From contig OZ242037.1 of the NCBI GenBank assembly GCA_965205165.1, positions 744,001 to 808,000 of the forward strand: DNA of 64,000 nucleotides, written 5' to 3'. Position numbers and translations under genes: made by a program. Below, piece by piece: positions 26,400-36,238 of the stretch. Origin of the DNA: CBDESM01 sp965205165. GTDB lineage: Bacteria; Chloroflexota; Dehalococcoidia; Bin125. Under the pieces are notes generated by a model. That model was given only the letters and a program-made list of their open reading frames with translations. It was not told where the DNA came from and made no database searches. How positions within the stretch are numbered: position 1 is the stretch's first letter; the number at the start of each line of letters is the position of its first letter.

Positions 26400-28183
26400 A
26401 CCTGAGGTTTGGGCCAACGTTGGAGAGCCCAAGATACTAGATCGTCGGCACGGTTCTCAATATCTTCAACGAGCCAAGTCGGGTTCTCGTAATATAGCTT
26501 GTAAGTTGACTTAAACACGGTGGCTTGATTCTCCAAAATGCGTTCGCGTGCGTCCGCGTACTCAATGTTCCCTTTTGCCGGATTCCCTTCGGGCGTCATT
26601 GGGACCAGATTTGCCCATGTATCAAGAAGGCGCTTGTGGTCTTCCGGAGTCACGTCCGCCCAAGTGCCTACTGTTGGATTTCTGGGCATCACATGATCGA
26701 TTGTGATCTTATCTGGGTGCCACACTGATTGATCCCAATCGTCAAGGGATCGTTCATATTCAGTCAAGATATATCGACAGCGATTCGAGTTCGCGATCGT
26801 CGCAGTGCGAATGTTATCCGCGAAGTCAACATCACCCGGGAAGGTTACCGACCGTCGGCCAAGCGCTTGCAACAAGGCCGAAGAGTCATGGTGCACCCGC
26901 TCCCACATGTTATTGAATGCGGTATGCACACCTGCATTGCCCATACCGGCAAATGCCCTTCGTACGACGAATGAGTCGATTACGTCAATAATGCGAACTA
27001 CGTCTTCCGCGGGCACTGCATTGCGATCTTGGGTATGGTGATGAATCAGCTGCATCAGGTAGGGGTACATCATCGGTGGCGCAGACATGCGACTCAACCG
27101 TTGCACTGCAAACCACGCCTCATCGTCAATTCTCGCAGGGCGCGATACTCCGACTATTCCCCTGAATGCCGGCACGAACTCGCTCAAATCTCTAACGATG
27201 TCCGCGGCCGGCCCTTCGCCAACCTGTTTCTTGGTTACTTCGTCACGCCAATACTGCTTGAGTACGCGATAGGCCGATGCTTTTGTCGCCGAGGAACGCC
27301 GGATGAGCGTGTATGGAAAGAAATAAGCGTCTTGGTGTTCCAGCCCCAGCTCGGACTCGAAGGGATCCCATTGCTCGCGAAACACCCGTGCCGTGACATC
27401 AGCATCTGCTCCAGCTGTTAGGAATACTTCATTTCGCACCAGGTCAATGGGTTTGAGCGGTACACCAGCCGTGTTAAGTCGTTCATAAACTTGGTGGGGG
27501 TCATGGCGGCTGCCAAGCACGACTTCAACGAGTTCAATACGATCAACGATATCGTTCCTAAGGGCGCTCAATCGCTCTGTCGATAGACTACCTTCATCAT
27601 CAGATCCCAGCTCACGAACTTTCCGTCGAATCGCTTCCCAAGCATCAGTGAGATTGCCTTCAGTCGCATCAGTGGCTATCCCCTTCAGCACAGGCTTTGG
27701 ATGCTTCAGACACGACATGATCGTGGCGAACTGATCCATGTCACTGACGGTTGATTCGACTCGTGGTTGATTCTTGAATGAGCCAGTGCGGACAAGAAGA
27801 TACTCGCTCTCAATATCTTGCGTCGCGCCGAAGTCACCAGTGTCTTGGAATGCCTCAGCGATAGCCGTGAGAACCAAGTAAAGCGTCAAAATTCGTTGCT
27901 GGCCGTCAATGACGGAAAACAGAGGTGTTCGGCCGCCACCGCCGAACTCAACCGGCTGCACGACCAACGCACCCAAGAAGAGGGAATCCTCTTGCTCCCC
28001 TGCAACAGTGCCCTCATCCGCCAAGCTGTCAAAGTCATCCCACAGCCGTCGGATCTGGTCGCTGGGGCGCCAGACGTAGTGTCGCTGAAACTCGGGGGCA
28101 CGCAAACGCCGATCGGCTGTCGAGAAGAGCTCGTGAACGGTCACCTCTTGCCCACGGAGGCTGTCCTGCGATTGCTTCACCAT
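26396..28183 (-). CDS. DUF262/DUF1524 GmrSD-like restriction protein
   Basis: 595 residues. The N-terminal DUF262 domain has the ParB-like nucleotide-handling motif I-D-G-Q-Q-R (residues 92-97) after R-A-P-E-F-Q-R-H-Y-V-W. The C-terminal DUF1524 domain shows the HNH-like I-D-H-V-M-P-R-N (495-502) followed by downstream Asn residues. Fused GmrSD/BrxU-type enzymes cut modified phage DNA using NTP (type IV restriction), which fits a locus crowded with restriction genes. Composition is lower in GC than its neighbours. It overlaps the CoA-transferase 3' end by four bases. Confidence 0.88.
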   Translation of the reverse strand: MVKQSQDSLRGQEVTVHELFSTADRRLRAPEFQRHYVWRPSDQIRRLWDDFDSLADEGTVAGEQEDSLFLGALVVQPVEFGGGGRTPLFSVIDGQQRILTLYLVLTAIAEAFQDTGDFGATQDIESEYLLVRTGSFKNQPRVESTVSDMDQFATIMSCLKHPKPVLKGIATDATEGNLTDAWEAIRRKVRELGSDDEGSLSTERLSALRNDIVDRIELVEVVLGSRHDPHQVYERLNTAGVPLKPIDLVRNEVFLTAGADADVTARVFREQWDPFESELGLEHQDAYFFPYTLIRRSSATKASAYRVLKQYWRDEVTKKQVGEGPAADIVRDLSEFVPAFRGIVGVSRPARIDDEAWFAVQRLSRMSAPPMMYPYLMQLIHHHTQDRNAVPAEDVVRIIDVIDSFVVRRAFAGMGNAGVHTAFNNMWERVHHDSSALLQALGRRSVTFPGDVDFADNIRTATIANSNRCRYILTEYERSLDDWDQSVWHPDKITIDHVMPRNPTVGTWADVTPEDHKRLLDTWANLVPMTPEGNPAKGNIEYADARERILENQATVFKSTYKLYYENPTWLVEDIENRADDLVSWALQRWPKPQV

Positions 28184-28309
28184 CAGAACCGAACCTCCGT
28201 CCGCATTTGGTGCGTGGATGAGCGCACGCGATGCGACCCTCTTGCTCAGAGCTTAGCAGACCGTGCGCCTTGATGCCCCTGTGCGCGTCGTGGCGAATAG
28301 GCTGCCCTG

Positions 28310-29680
28310 ATGATCGCACGGCTGCTTCCTTCGCGGGTCTACTACGGGTGGTGGGTGCTGGGGTCGATCTTCTTTGCGCTGGTGGTGTCGGAGGGGATCT
28401 CGTTCGGGGCGTTCGGGCTGTACGTGGAGCCGTTGGAGCGGGAGTTCGGGTGGTCGCGGGCGGCGGTGTCGGCGGGATTCTCCGTCGCGGTCGGCACCGT
28501 CGGGCTGTTCGCGCCGATCGTGGGGCGGCTGATCGACACGACGGGGCCGCGGCGGCTGCTGTTCATCGCGGTGCCGCTGTGCGCGGGGACGTTCCTGCTG
28601 CTGGCGACGCTGTCGGAGCTGTGGCAGTGGTACCTCTACTTGGCGCTGAACAACGCGACGCTGGCGGCGATCGCCTACATCCCGGCGCAGTCGCTGGCGG
28701 TGCGCTGGTTCGAGCGTCGGCGGGCGATCGCGGTTTCGGCGATCGGCGCGTCGGTCTGGATCGGGCAGCTGGTGATGGTGCCGATCATCCAGGCGATCAT
28801 CACGGGCGCGAGCTGGAAGACGGCGTTCGTCGTTTCGTCGGTGCTGCTGGCCGGGGGTTACGTGGCGGCGCTGCTGCTGGTGCGCGACGACCCGGGCGAG
28901 GCGCACGGCGACCGCGAGCGGCGCAGGACGACGGTCGTGCGGCGGCCGCTGCCGCCCCCGTCGCGTCCGGGCGCGCGCGGCGCGGATGCGGGCGGCGCGA
29001 TCGCGGCGGCGGCCGGCGGGCCCGACGCGGCGGGCACGGAAGCGGCAGCGGCGGAGGCATCCGGGCCGGAGGAGGTCGGCGCGACGACGCGGCAGGCGGT
29101 GCGGTCGCCGCTGTTCTGGGTGATCGTGCTGGGGATGATGCTCTACTTCTACGTCGTCTTCGGCTGGCTCTCGCAGGCCAAGCCGTACTTCTCGTCGGTC
29201 GGCTGGTCGGACGGGACGGGTGCGCTGTTCGTGGCGGGCACGGCGGGTTTGGCGGCGGTCTGGCTGCTTTCGGCGGGGAACGTCCTGGGGCGTCCGCGGC
29301 GTCCGGAGCTGACGGCGGCGGCGTGCTGCCTGTGCATGTCGGCGGGGATGCTCGTGCTGCGCTTCACGGGCGGGGACGCGCTGGGGATCGCGGTCTACAT
29401 CCCGCTCTACGTGCTGGGCTACGCGGCGGCGCCGCTGGTCGAGGCGCTGATGTTCTCGCGCGGGTTCGGCACGCGGCATTTCGCCACGATCCTCGGCGTG
29501 GCGTTCATGTTCGAGACGATGGGCATCCTCGGCTCGCCCGTGATCGCGGGCGAGATCTACGACGAGGCGGGCAGCTACGACTGGGCGCTGGTGATGTACG
29601 CGGTCTCGGCCGGCGCGGCCGCGGTGGTCTTTCTGATCGCGACGCGGCTGCGCCAGCCCTTGGCGGCGCTGCGGGAGTGA
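28310..29680 (+). CDS. MFS transporter
   Basis: 456 residues with about 12 hydrophobic segments. The N-terminus Y-Y-G-W-W-V-L-G and the G-A-F-G-L-Y-V-E-P-L pattern resemble monocarboxylate/oxalate-formate antiporter type MFS proteins. The central cytoplasmic loop (about residues 205-265) is unusually long and low in complexity, rich in Arg, Pro, Ala and Gly. Inner-membrane transport of a small organic acid is likely, substrate unknown. It is divergent from the DUF262 gene across 126 bases that should hold both promoters. Confidence 0.88.
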   Translation: MIARLLPSRVYYGWWVLGSIFFALVVSEGISFGAFGLYVEPLEREFGWSRAAVSAGFSVAVGTVGLFAPIVGRLIDTTGPRRLLFIAVPLCAGTFLLLATLSELWQWYLYLALNNATLAAIAYIPAQSLAVRWFERRRAIAVSAIGASVWIGQLVMVPIIQAIITGASWKTAFVVSSVLLAGGYVAALLLVRDDPGEAHGDRERRRTTVVRRPLPPPSRPGARGADAGGAIAAAAGGPDAAGTEAAAAEASGPEEVGATTRQAVRSPLFWVIVLGMMLYFYVVFGWLSQAKPYFSSVGWSDGTGALFVAGTAGLAAVWLLSAGNVLGRPRRPELTAAACCLCMSAGMLVLRFTGGDALGIAVYIPLYVLGYAAAPLVEALMFSRGFGTRHFATILGVAFMFETMGILGSPVIAGEIYDEAGSYDWALVMYAVSAGAAAVVFLIATRLRQPLAALRE

Positions 29681-29695
29681 GCCGGATCAGAGGGC

Positions 29696-29872
29696 TTACG
29701 CCGCTTTGAGCGTCTCGCGGCCGGATTCGGTGCGGCGGTAGGCGGGCGGGCGCAGGGGGACGCAGCTGGGGCGGATGCCCGCGGGCTTGCAGGCGGCGGA
29801 GAGCAGGGCGGTGTCAAGCACGGCGACGCGCCGTTCGGGCTTCGGGTGGCGGAAGATTGCGAGCAGCGACAT
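29696..29872 (-). CDS. Small protein, 58 residues, unknown
   Basis: A short frame starts at an ATG behind a near-perfect AAGGAGG with good spacing. It encodes M-S-L-L-A-I-F-R-H-P-K-P and then a basic, Pro-rich tail. A longer in-frame start at 29998 lacks such a site. There is no membrane segment and no motif I recognise. It lies between the MFS gene (convergent) and the tRNA gene. The ribosome binding site is the main support for it being real. Confidence 0.5.
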   Translation of the reverse strand: MSLLAIFRHPKPERRVAVLDTALLSAACKPAGIRPSCVPLRPPAYRRTESGRETLKAA

Positions 29873-30058
29873 CGTGCCCTCCTTCGACGCCGGCGGTCGC
29901 GCCCCTTCGCGCTTATGTCCCGCCGTTATGCCCAATCGTAGGGAGATGGGCGCGGCCTCGTCGCAGCGGATCCCGCGCCTCTGTAGCGCGCGACACACTC
30001 AGGCGGAACGGGGAATCCGGGCCTGCGAAGCGGGACAGGGCAGGAGAGGTGGAAAAAA

Positions 30059-30135
<77 letters not shown>

Positions 30136-30221
30136 ATGAGGGGGAGTGTACGGCGAACGCGCGCTACGCGCCCGATCGCCCGCGACGGTTCCGTCGCGCG
30201 CGTTGCAGAGGCGGGCGGGCG

Positions 30222-30443
30222 CTAGTTGCGGCCGTCGTCGCGGCCGTCGTAGATCGGCTCGTCCTGGATGATGTCGCCGTTGCGGATCTTGAGGTTGTAC
30301 TGGCACTTGGGGTTGATGCAGACCCAAGCCTTGAAGTGGACGGCGGCGCCTTGCCCGCCGAAGTCGGAGAGCGGCACCAGCACGCCCTCGCTGCAGACCC
30401 GGCAATCCGGGAAGGCCACCGCCGCCGCTGCGTCGCTCGCCAT
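30222..30443 (-). CDS. Small zinc-ribbon-like protein
   Basis: 73 residues with two cysteine pairs, C14-x2-C17 and C42-x4-C47, the spacing of a small zinc ribbon, and an acidic C-terminus. It has no DNA-binding or catalytic motif. It lies 86 bases upstream of the tRNA on the same strand. Function unknown. Confidence 0.7.
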   Translation of the reverse strand: MASDAAAAVAFPDCRVCSEGVLVPLSDFGGQGAAVHFKAWVCINPKCQYNLKIRNGDIIQDEPIYDGRDDGRN

Positions 30444-30628
30444 CGTCCCCTCCTCCTAGGGCCCGCTCCCCGCCGCCGCGGCATCCACAGCCCGGTCCGC
30501 CGTGCAGCGCGCTACAGGCAGCGCCGCCCGCGAGCCTCCGAATGCAGGATAGCGCCCGCCCGCCGATCGCGCGAACGGCCGCCCCCCCAGATGCTGTCGC
30601 GCTCTGTCGCGTTCTGCCGCGTTCCGGA

Positions 30629-32275
<1,647 letters not shown>

Positions 32276-32506
32276 GGGAGGTTCCGTCGTGCAGCGTCGC
32301 GGGGGAGCGGGTCCATCAGCGGGCAATCAGCAGCGCCGCGGCGACCGCGGCAGCACCACCCGGACCGAATTCAGCACGCACGCCGCACCTCGAACCCGCG
32401 CCCCGGCGGCCGCCGGCGGCGCAGCATGGTCAGCCTACACCACCCCCGCGGGTATCCTGCCCCCGCCCGCGCGGCATGCGGCACGCAGGCGGACCGGGAG
32501 GACGAC

Positions 32507-33478
32507 GTGGCCTACCTCAACACCTTCGCGCCCGGCGTCGGCGAGATCGACATGACCGCGACCGCCGAGTTCGACTCGCTGCTCGAATCGGCCGACGACC
32601 TCGGCATCGCCCGCGCCGGCGGCATCCGCTACGTCTCCCGCAACGCGGTGATCAACCACCTCCGCCTGCACCTGCTCGAGTGGGGCCCCGCCCAAGCGCC
32701 GCCGCTGCTGATGTTGCACGGCGGCAACCAGTCCGCCCATTCCTGGGACCTCGTCTCGCTGCACCTCGCCGACCGCTTCCGCGTCATCGCGCTCGACCAG
32801 CGCGGCCACGGCGATTCCGAATGGGCCCGCGACGCCGCCTACGGCCCCGACGAGATGGCCCGCGACGCGCTCGCCCTGCTCGCCGCCGAGGGCATCGAGC
32901 GCCCGATCGTGATGGGCCACTCGATGGGCGGCATGGTCGCCATGCGCCTCGCCGCGCTCGAACCCGCGCTCCCCCGCGCCGTCGTCCTCGTCGACGTCGG
33001 CCCCGAAGTCTCCCAGCGCGGCGCCGAGGCGATCCGCAACTTCGTCACCCGCAACGTCGAGTTCGAGCACCTCGACGAATTCATCGACCGCGTCGCCGCC
33101 TACGACCCCTTCCGCTCCCGCGAGCACATGGAGCGCACCGCCCGCTACAACCTCGTCCAACGCTCCGACGGCCGCTACGTCAGCAAGTCCGACCGCCTGC
33201 TGCACGACCCGGAGTTCCGCAGCCGCCGCGAACGGCAGCAGCACGGGACCCGCCGCGACGCGGCCGACGGCTTCCACCGCTACCCCGGCCCGACCCTGCT
33301 CGTGCGCGGCGAGCGCTCCAACATCCTCGAAGCCGAAGCCGCCGCCCGCTTCGCCGAATCCCTGCCCGGCGCGGCGCTGGTCGAAGTGCCCGACTGCGGC
33401 CACAACGTCCATTCGCAGAACACGCCCGGCTTCATCGAGGCCGTCGCCCCCTTCCTGGAGGCCGCCGCGGCCGGCTGA
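32507..33478 (+). CDS. Alpha/beta hydrolase
   Basis: 323 residues from a GTG behind GGGAGGACGAC. Nucleophile elbow G-H-S-M-G-G, oxyanion region H-G-G-N-Q-S and C-G-H-N-V-H carrying the catalytic His are all visible. The usual acid position after the L-V-R-G-E strand reads S-N-I-L, so the acid may be Glu or lie elsewhere. It belongs to the esterase/C-C-hydrolase group. It leads an apparent run of plus-strand genes through the AICAR transformylase. Substrate unknown. Confidence 0.85.
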   Translation: MAYLNTFAPGVGEIDMTATAEFDSLLESADDLGIARAGGIRYVSRNAVINHLRLHLLEWGPAQAPPLLMLHGGNQSAHSWDLVSLHLADRFRVIALDQRGHGDSEWARDAAYGPDEMARDALALLAAEGIERPIVMGHSMGGMVAMRLAALEPALPRAVVLVDVGPEVSQRGAEAIRNFVTRNVEFEHLDEFIDRVAAYDPFRSREHMERTARYNLVQRSDGRYVSKSDRLLHDPEFRSRRERQQHGTRRDAADGFHRYPGPTLLVRGERSNILEAEAAARFAESLPGAALVEVPDCGHNVHSQNTPGFIEAVAPFLEAAAAG

Positions 33479-33517
33479 ACGGGGCCGCTTGCGGGCGCGG
33501 AGTACCATTGCGCCATC

Positions 33518-34114
33518 ATGCCTGAGCAATACGTCGCCACCGACAAGCGCACCGGCTTCGAAGTCCAGGTCACGGGCGACTTCCCCGAACACCCCGACGA
33601 CCGCATGCGGATCGCCCGCACCACCACCCTCTTCACCCGGCTCATGTCCACCCTGCTCCAGCGTGACGAGAGCACCCGCCGGATGGGCTTCCGCGCCATC
33701 GAAACCCAGCTCGAACTCGCCGACGCGCTGATCCGCCAGGAGCACGGCGAGGTCCAGCGCCTGATCCGCGAAACGCTCGAAAACATGGGCATCGGCATGG
33801 ACGCGCTCAGCGACCTCGCCGACCGCCTCGCCGATGCCAGCCAGCTCGACCCCGCGATGAAGCAGGAGCTGCGCCGCGCCCTCGGCATCGACGCCTCCGG
33901 CGACGAAGACGGCGACGGGCCGATCGATGCGGAAGCGGAGGCCGCGCTCGACCCCAAGGTGCTCGACGAAATCCGCAGCGCCCTCGAAGGCATCGAACTG
34001 CCCGACGCGCCTCCGCCCGACGACGAAATGCAGCCGGAGCCGCCCGCCGATTCGGCGCAAGACGACGACGATGACCCCGGCGAGCCGCCGCTCGCCGGCG
34101 CCGGCCGGGCCTGA
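33518..34114 (+). CDS. Conserved-looking acidic protein, unknown
   Basis: 198 residues. The first 130 are predicted helical with regular heptad-like spacing, and the last 60 are an acidic, Pro-rich disordered tail (D-D-D-D-D-P-G-E-P-P). No signal peptide, membrane segment or catalytic motif. It lies 39 bases after the hydrolase and 21 before the epimerase, suggesting one operon. I do not recognise it. Confidence 0.75.
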   Translation: MPEQYVATDKRTGFEVQVTGDFPEHPDDRMRIARTTTLFTRLMSTLLQRDESTRRMGFRAIETQLELADALIRQEHGEVQRLIRETLENMGIGMDALSDLADRLADASQLDPAMKQELRRALGIDASGDEDGDGPIDAEAEAALDPKVLDEIRSALEGIELPDAPPPDDEMQPEPPADSAQDDDDDPGEPPLAGAGRA

Positions 34115-34135
34115 CCCGGCGCGAAGGAGCCCGCC

Positions 34136-35035
34136 ATGCATGTCGTGATCACCGGCGCCAGCGGACTCATCGGCTCCGCGCTCGTCGATTCCCTCCGCGC
34201 ACGCGGCACCTCCATCGCCGCCGTCTCACGCAACCCCGCCTCCCAGCCCGCACGCGACGGCGTCAACTGGATCGGCTGGGACGCGGTCGCCGACGCCGTC
34301 TCCGGCGCGGCCGGCGTCGTCCACCTCGCCGGCGCGGGCATCGTCGACCAGCGCTGGAGCGATGCCCGCAAGGCCGAGCTGCGCAGCAGCCGGATCGAAT
34401 CGACCAAGCAGATCGTCGAGGCGATCCAGGCCGCCGCCGAAAAGCCCGCCGTGCTCGTCAGCGCCTCAGCGATCGGCTACTACGGCTCGCAGGTCCCCCG
34501 CGAAATCACCGAAAACGCCCCCGCCGGCAACGACTTCCTCGCCCGCCTCTGCGTCGATTGGGAGGAAGCCTCGGCCGGCGCCGGCGTGCGCACCGTCAAC
34601 CCGCGCATCGGCATCGTGCTCTCCGCCGGCGGCGGCGCGCTGCTCAAGATGATGCAGCCCGCCGGCCCGCTCAACCTCTTCAAGCTCGGCCTCGGCGGCC
34701 CGATCGGCCGCGGCTCCGCCTACTGGAGCTGGATCCACCTCGACGACGCCGTTGGCATCATCGAGCACGCGCTCGAAACAACCTCCGTCGAGGGCCCGCT
34801 CAACGCCACCTCGCCCAAGCCCGCGACCAACGCCGAACTGGCCAAGGCGATCGGCCGCGCCTTCCGCCGCCCCGCGCTCCTGCCCGTCCCGCCCCAGCTG
34901 CTCAAGCTGCTCTTCGGCGAGGGCGCATCCGTCCTGCTCGCCTCCCAGCGCGTCCTGCCCACCCGAACGCTCGACTCCGGCTACCGCTTCGCGCACCCCG
35001 AAATCGGCGAGGCCGTCCAGGACCTCGTCGGCTGA
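34136..35035 (+). CDS. TIGR01777-type sugar epimerase-like SDR (YfcH family)
   Basis: 299 residues. N-terminal I-T-G-A-S-G-L-I-G-S is the NAD(P)-binding glycine motif, H-L-A-G-A-G-I lies near 64 and the S-A-S-A-I-G-Y-Y-G active-site strand follows. The C-terminal DUF1731-like helix bundle (V-L-P-T-R-T-L-D-S-G-Y-R-F) is intact. This is the YfcH/SulA-like extended SDR family, whose function is uncertain. It starts 21 bases after the acidic protein and ends 10 bases before the AICAR transformylase. Confidence 0.88.
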   Translation: MHVVITGASGLIGSALVDSLRARGTSIAAVSRNPASQPARDGVNWIGWDAVADAVSGAAGVVHLAGAGIVDQRWSDARKAELRSSRIESTKQIVEAIQAAAEKPAVLVSASAIGYYGSQVPREITENAPAGNDFLARLCVDWEEASAGAGVRTVNPRIGIVLSAGGGALLKMMQPAGPLNLFKLGLGGPIGRGSAYWSWIHLDDAVGIIEHALETTSVEGPLNATSPKPATNAELAKAIGRAFRRPALLPVPPQLLKLLFGEGASVLLASQRVLPTRTLDSGYRFAHPEIGEAVQDLVG

Positions 35036-35045
35036 GGCCGCCGCC

Positions 35046-36230
35046 GTGCCCGCGGAACCCATCGCGCTCCGCTACGGGCTCAACCCGCACCAAGCGCCCG
35101 CCTCCGCGGCCGCCGTCGCCGACGCGCTCCCCTTCGAGATGCTCAACGGGCAGCCCGGCTACATCAACCTGCTCGACGCCCTCTCCGCCTGGCAGCTCGT
35201 CCGCGAGCTCGACGCCGCCACCGGCCTGCCCGCCGCCGCCAGCTTCAAGCACGTCTCCCCCGCCGGCGCAGCCGTCGCCGACCCCGACCGCCCCATCTCC
35301 GACGCCCTCGCCGCCGCCTATGAGGTCGACGCCTCCGCGCTCTCGCCCGTCGCAACCGCCTACGCCCGCGCCCGCGGCGGCGACCTCGTCTCCAGCTACG
35401 GCGATTTCGCCGCCGTCAGCCGGCCCGTCGACGCCTCCCTCGCCGAATACCTGCGCCGCGAAGTCTCCGATGGCATCATCGCCCCCGGCTTCGACGACGA
35501 CGCCCGCGCCATCCTCGACCGCAAGAAGGGCGGCCGCTACCTGCTGCTCCAAGCCGACCCCGGCTTCCAGCCGCCCGAACGGGAAATCCGCGAACTCTTC
35601 GGCGTCCGCCTCGCCCAGCCCGCCGACCTCCGACCGCTCGGCGACGAGCTCTTCGCCGACCCCGTCACCGAGCGCGCCGAGTTCCCGCCCGACGCCCGCC
35701 GCGACCTCCTGATCGCCAGCATCGCCCTCCGCTACGCCCAATCCAACTCCGTCTGCCTCGCCGCCGACGGACAGGTCATCGGCCTCGGCGCCGGCCAGCA
35801 GTCCCGCATCCACTGCACCCGCATCGCCTGCGCCAAGGCCGACCGCTGGATGCTCCAGCAGCACCCCAAAGTCCGATCGCTCAAGTTCAAGCCCGGCCTC
35901 CGCCGCGCCGACCGCTTCACCGCCCGCGAGCAGTACATCGCCCATCAAGAACTCTCCGCCCCCGAACGCGCTCGCCTCCGCTCCCAAATCGAAGACTGGC
36001 CCGGCGAGTTGGACGAGCAGGCCCGCGCCGAATGGCTCGCCAACTACCAAGTCTCCCTCAGCCACGACGCCTTCATCCCCTTCCGCGACAACATCGACCG
36101 CGCCCAAGCCAGCCACGTCCGCTACATCCTCCAACCCGGCGGCAGCCAAGCCGACCCAGACGTCACCGCCGCCTGCAACGAGTACCAAATCACCATGTCC
36201 CACACCCACCACCGCCTCTTCCGCCACTAG
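35046..36230 (+). CDS. Stand-alone AICAR transformylase (PurH-like)
   Basis: 394 residues from a GTG. The sequence is the transformylase half of PurH: R-Y-G-L-N-P-H-Q at 9-16, the catalytic S-F-K-H-V-S-P-A-G at 66-74, Q-S-N-S-V-C-L-A and G-A-G-Q-Q-S-R near 250, and a C-terminal H-T-H-H-R-L-F-R-H. The N-terminal IMP cyclohydrolase domain found in bifunctional PurH (about 520 residues) is absent, so cyclisation must be done by another protein. It formylates AICAR using 10-formyl-THF in purine synthesis. Confidence 0.9.
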   Translation: MPAEPIALRYGLNPHQAPASAAAVADALPFEMLNGQPGYINLLDALSAWQLVRELDAATGLPAAASFKHVSPAGAAVADPDRPISDALAAAYEVDASALSPVATAYARARGGDLVSSYGDFAAVSRPVDASLAEYLRREVSDGIIAPGFDDDARAILDRKKGGRYLLLQADPGFQPPEREIRELFGVRLAQPADLRPLGDELFADPVTERAEFPPDARRDLLIASIALRYAQSNSVCLAADGQVIGLGAGQQSRIHCTRIACAKADRWMLQQHPKVRSLKFKPGLRRADRFTAREQYIAHQELSAPERARLRSQIEDWPGELDEQARAEWLANYQVSLSHDAFIPFRDNIDRAQASHVRYILQPGGSQADPDVTAACNEYQITMSHTHHRLFRH

Positions 36231-36238
36231 GCCCGCAC

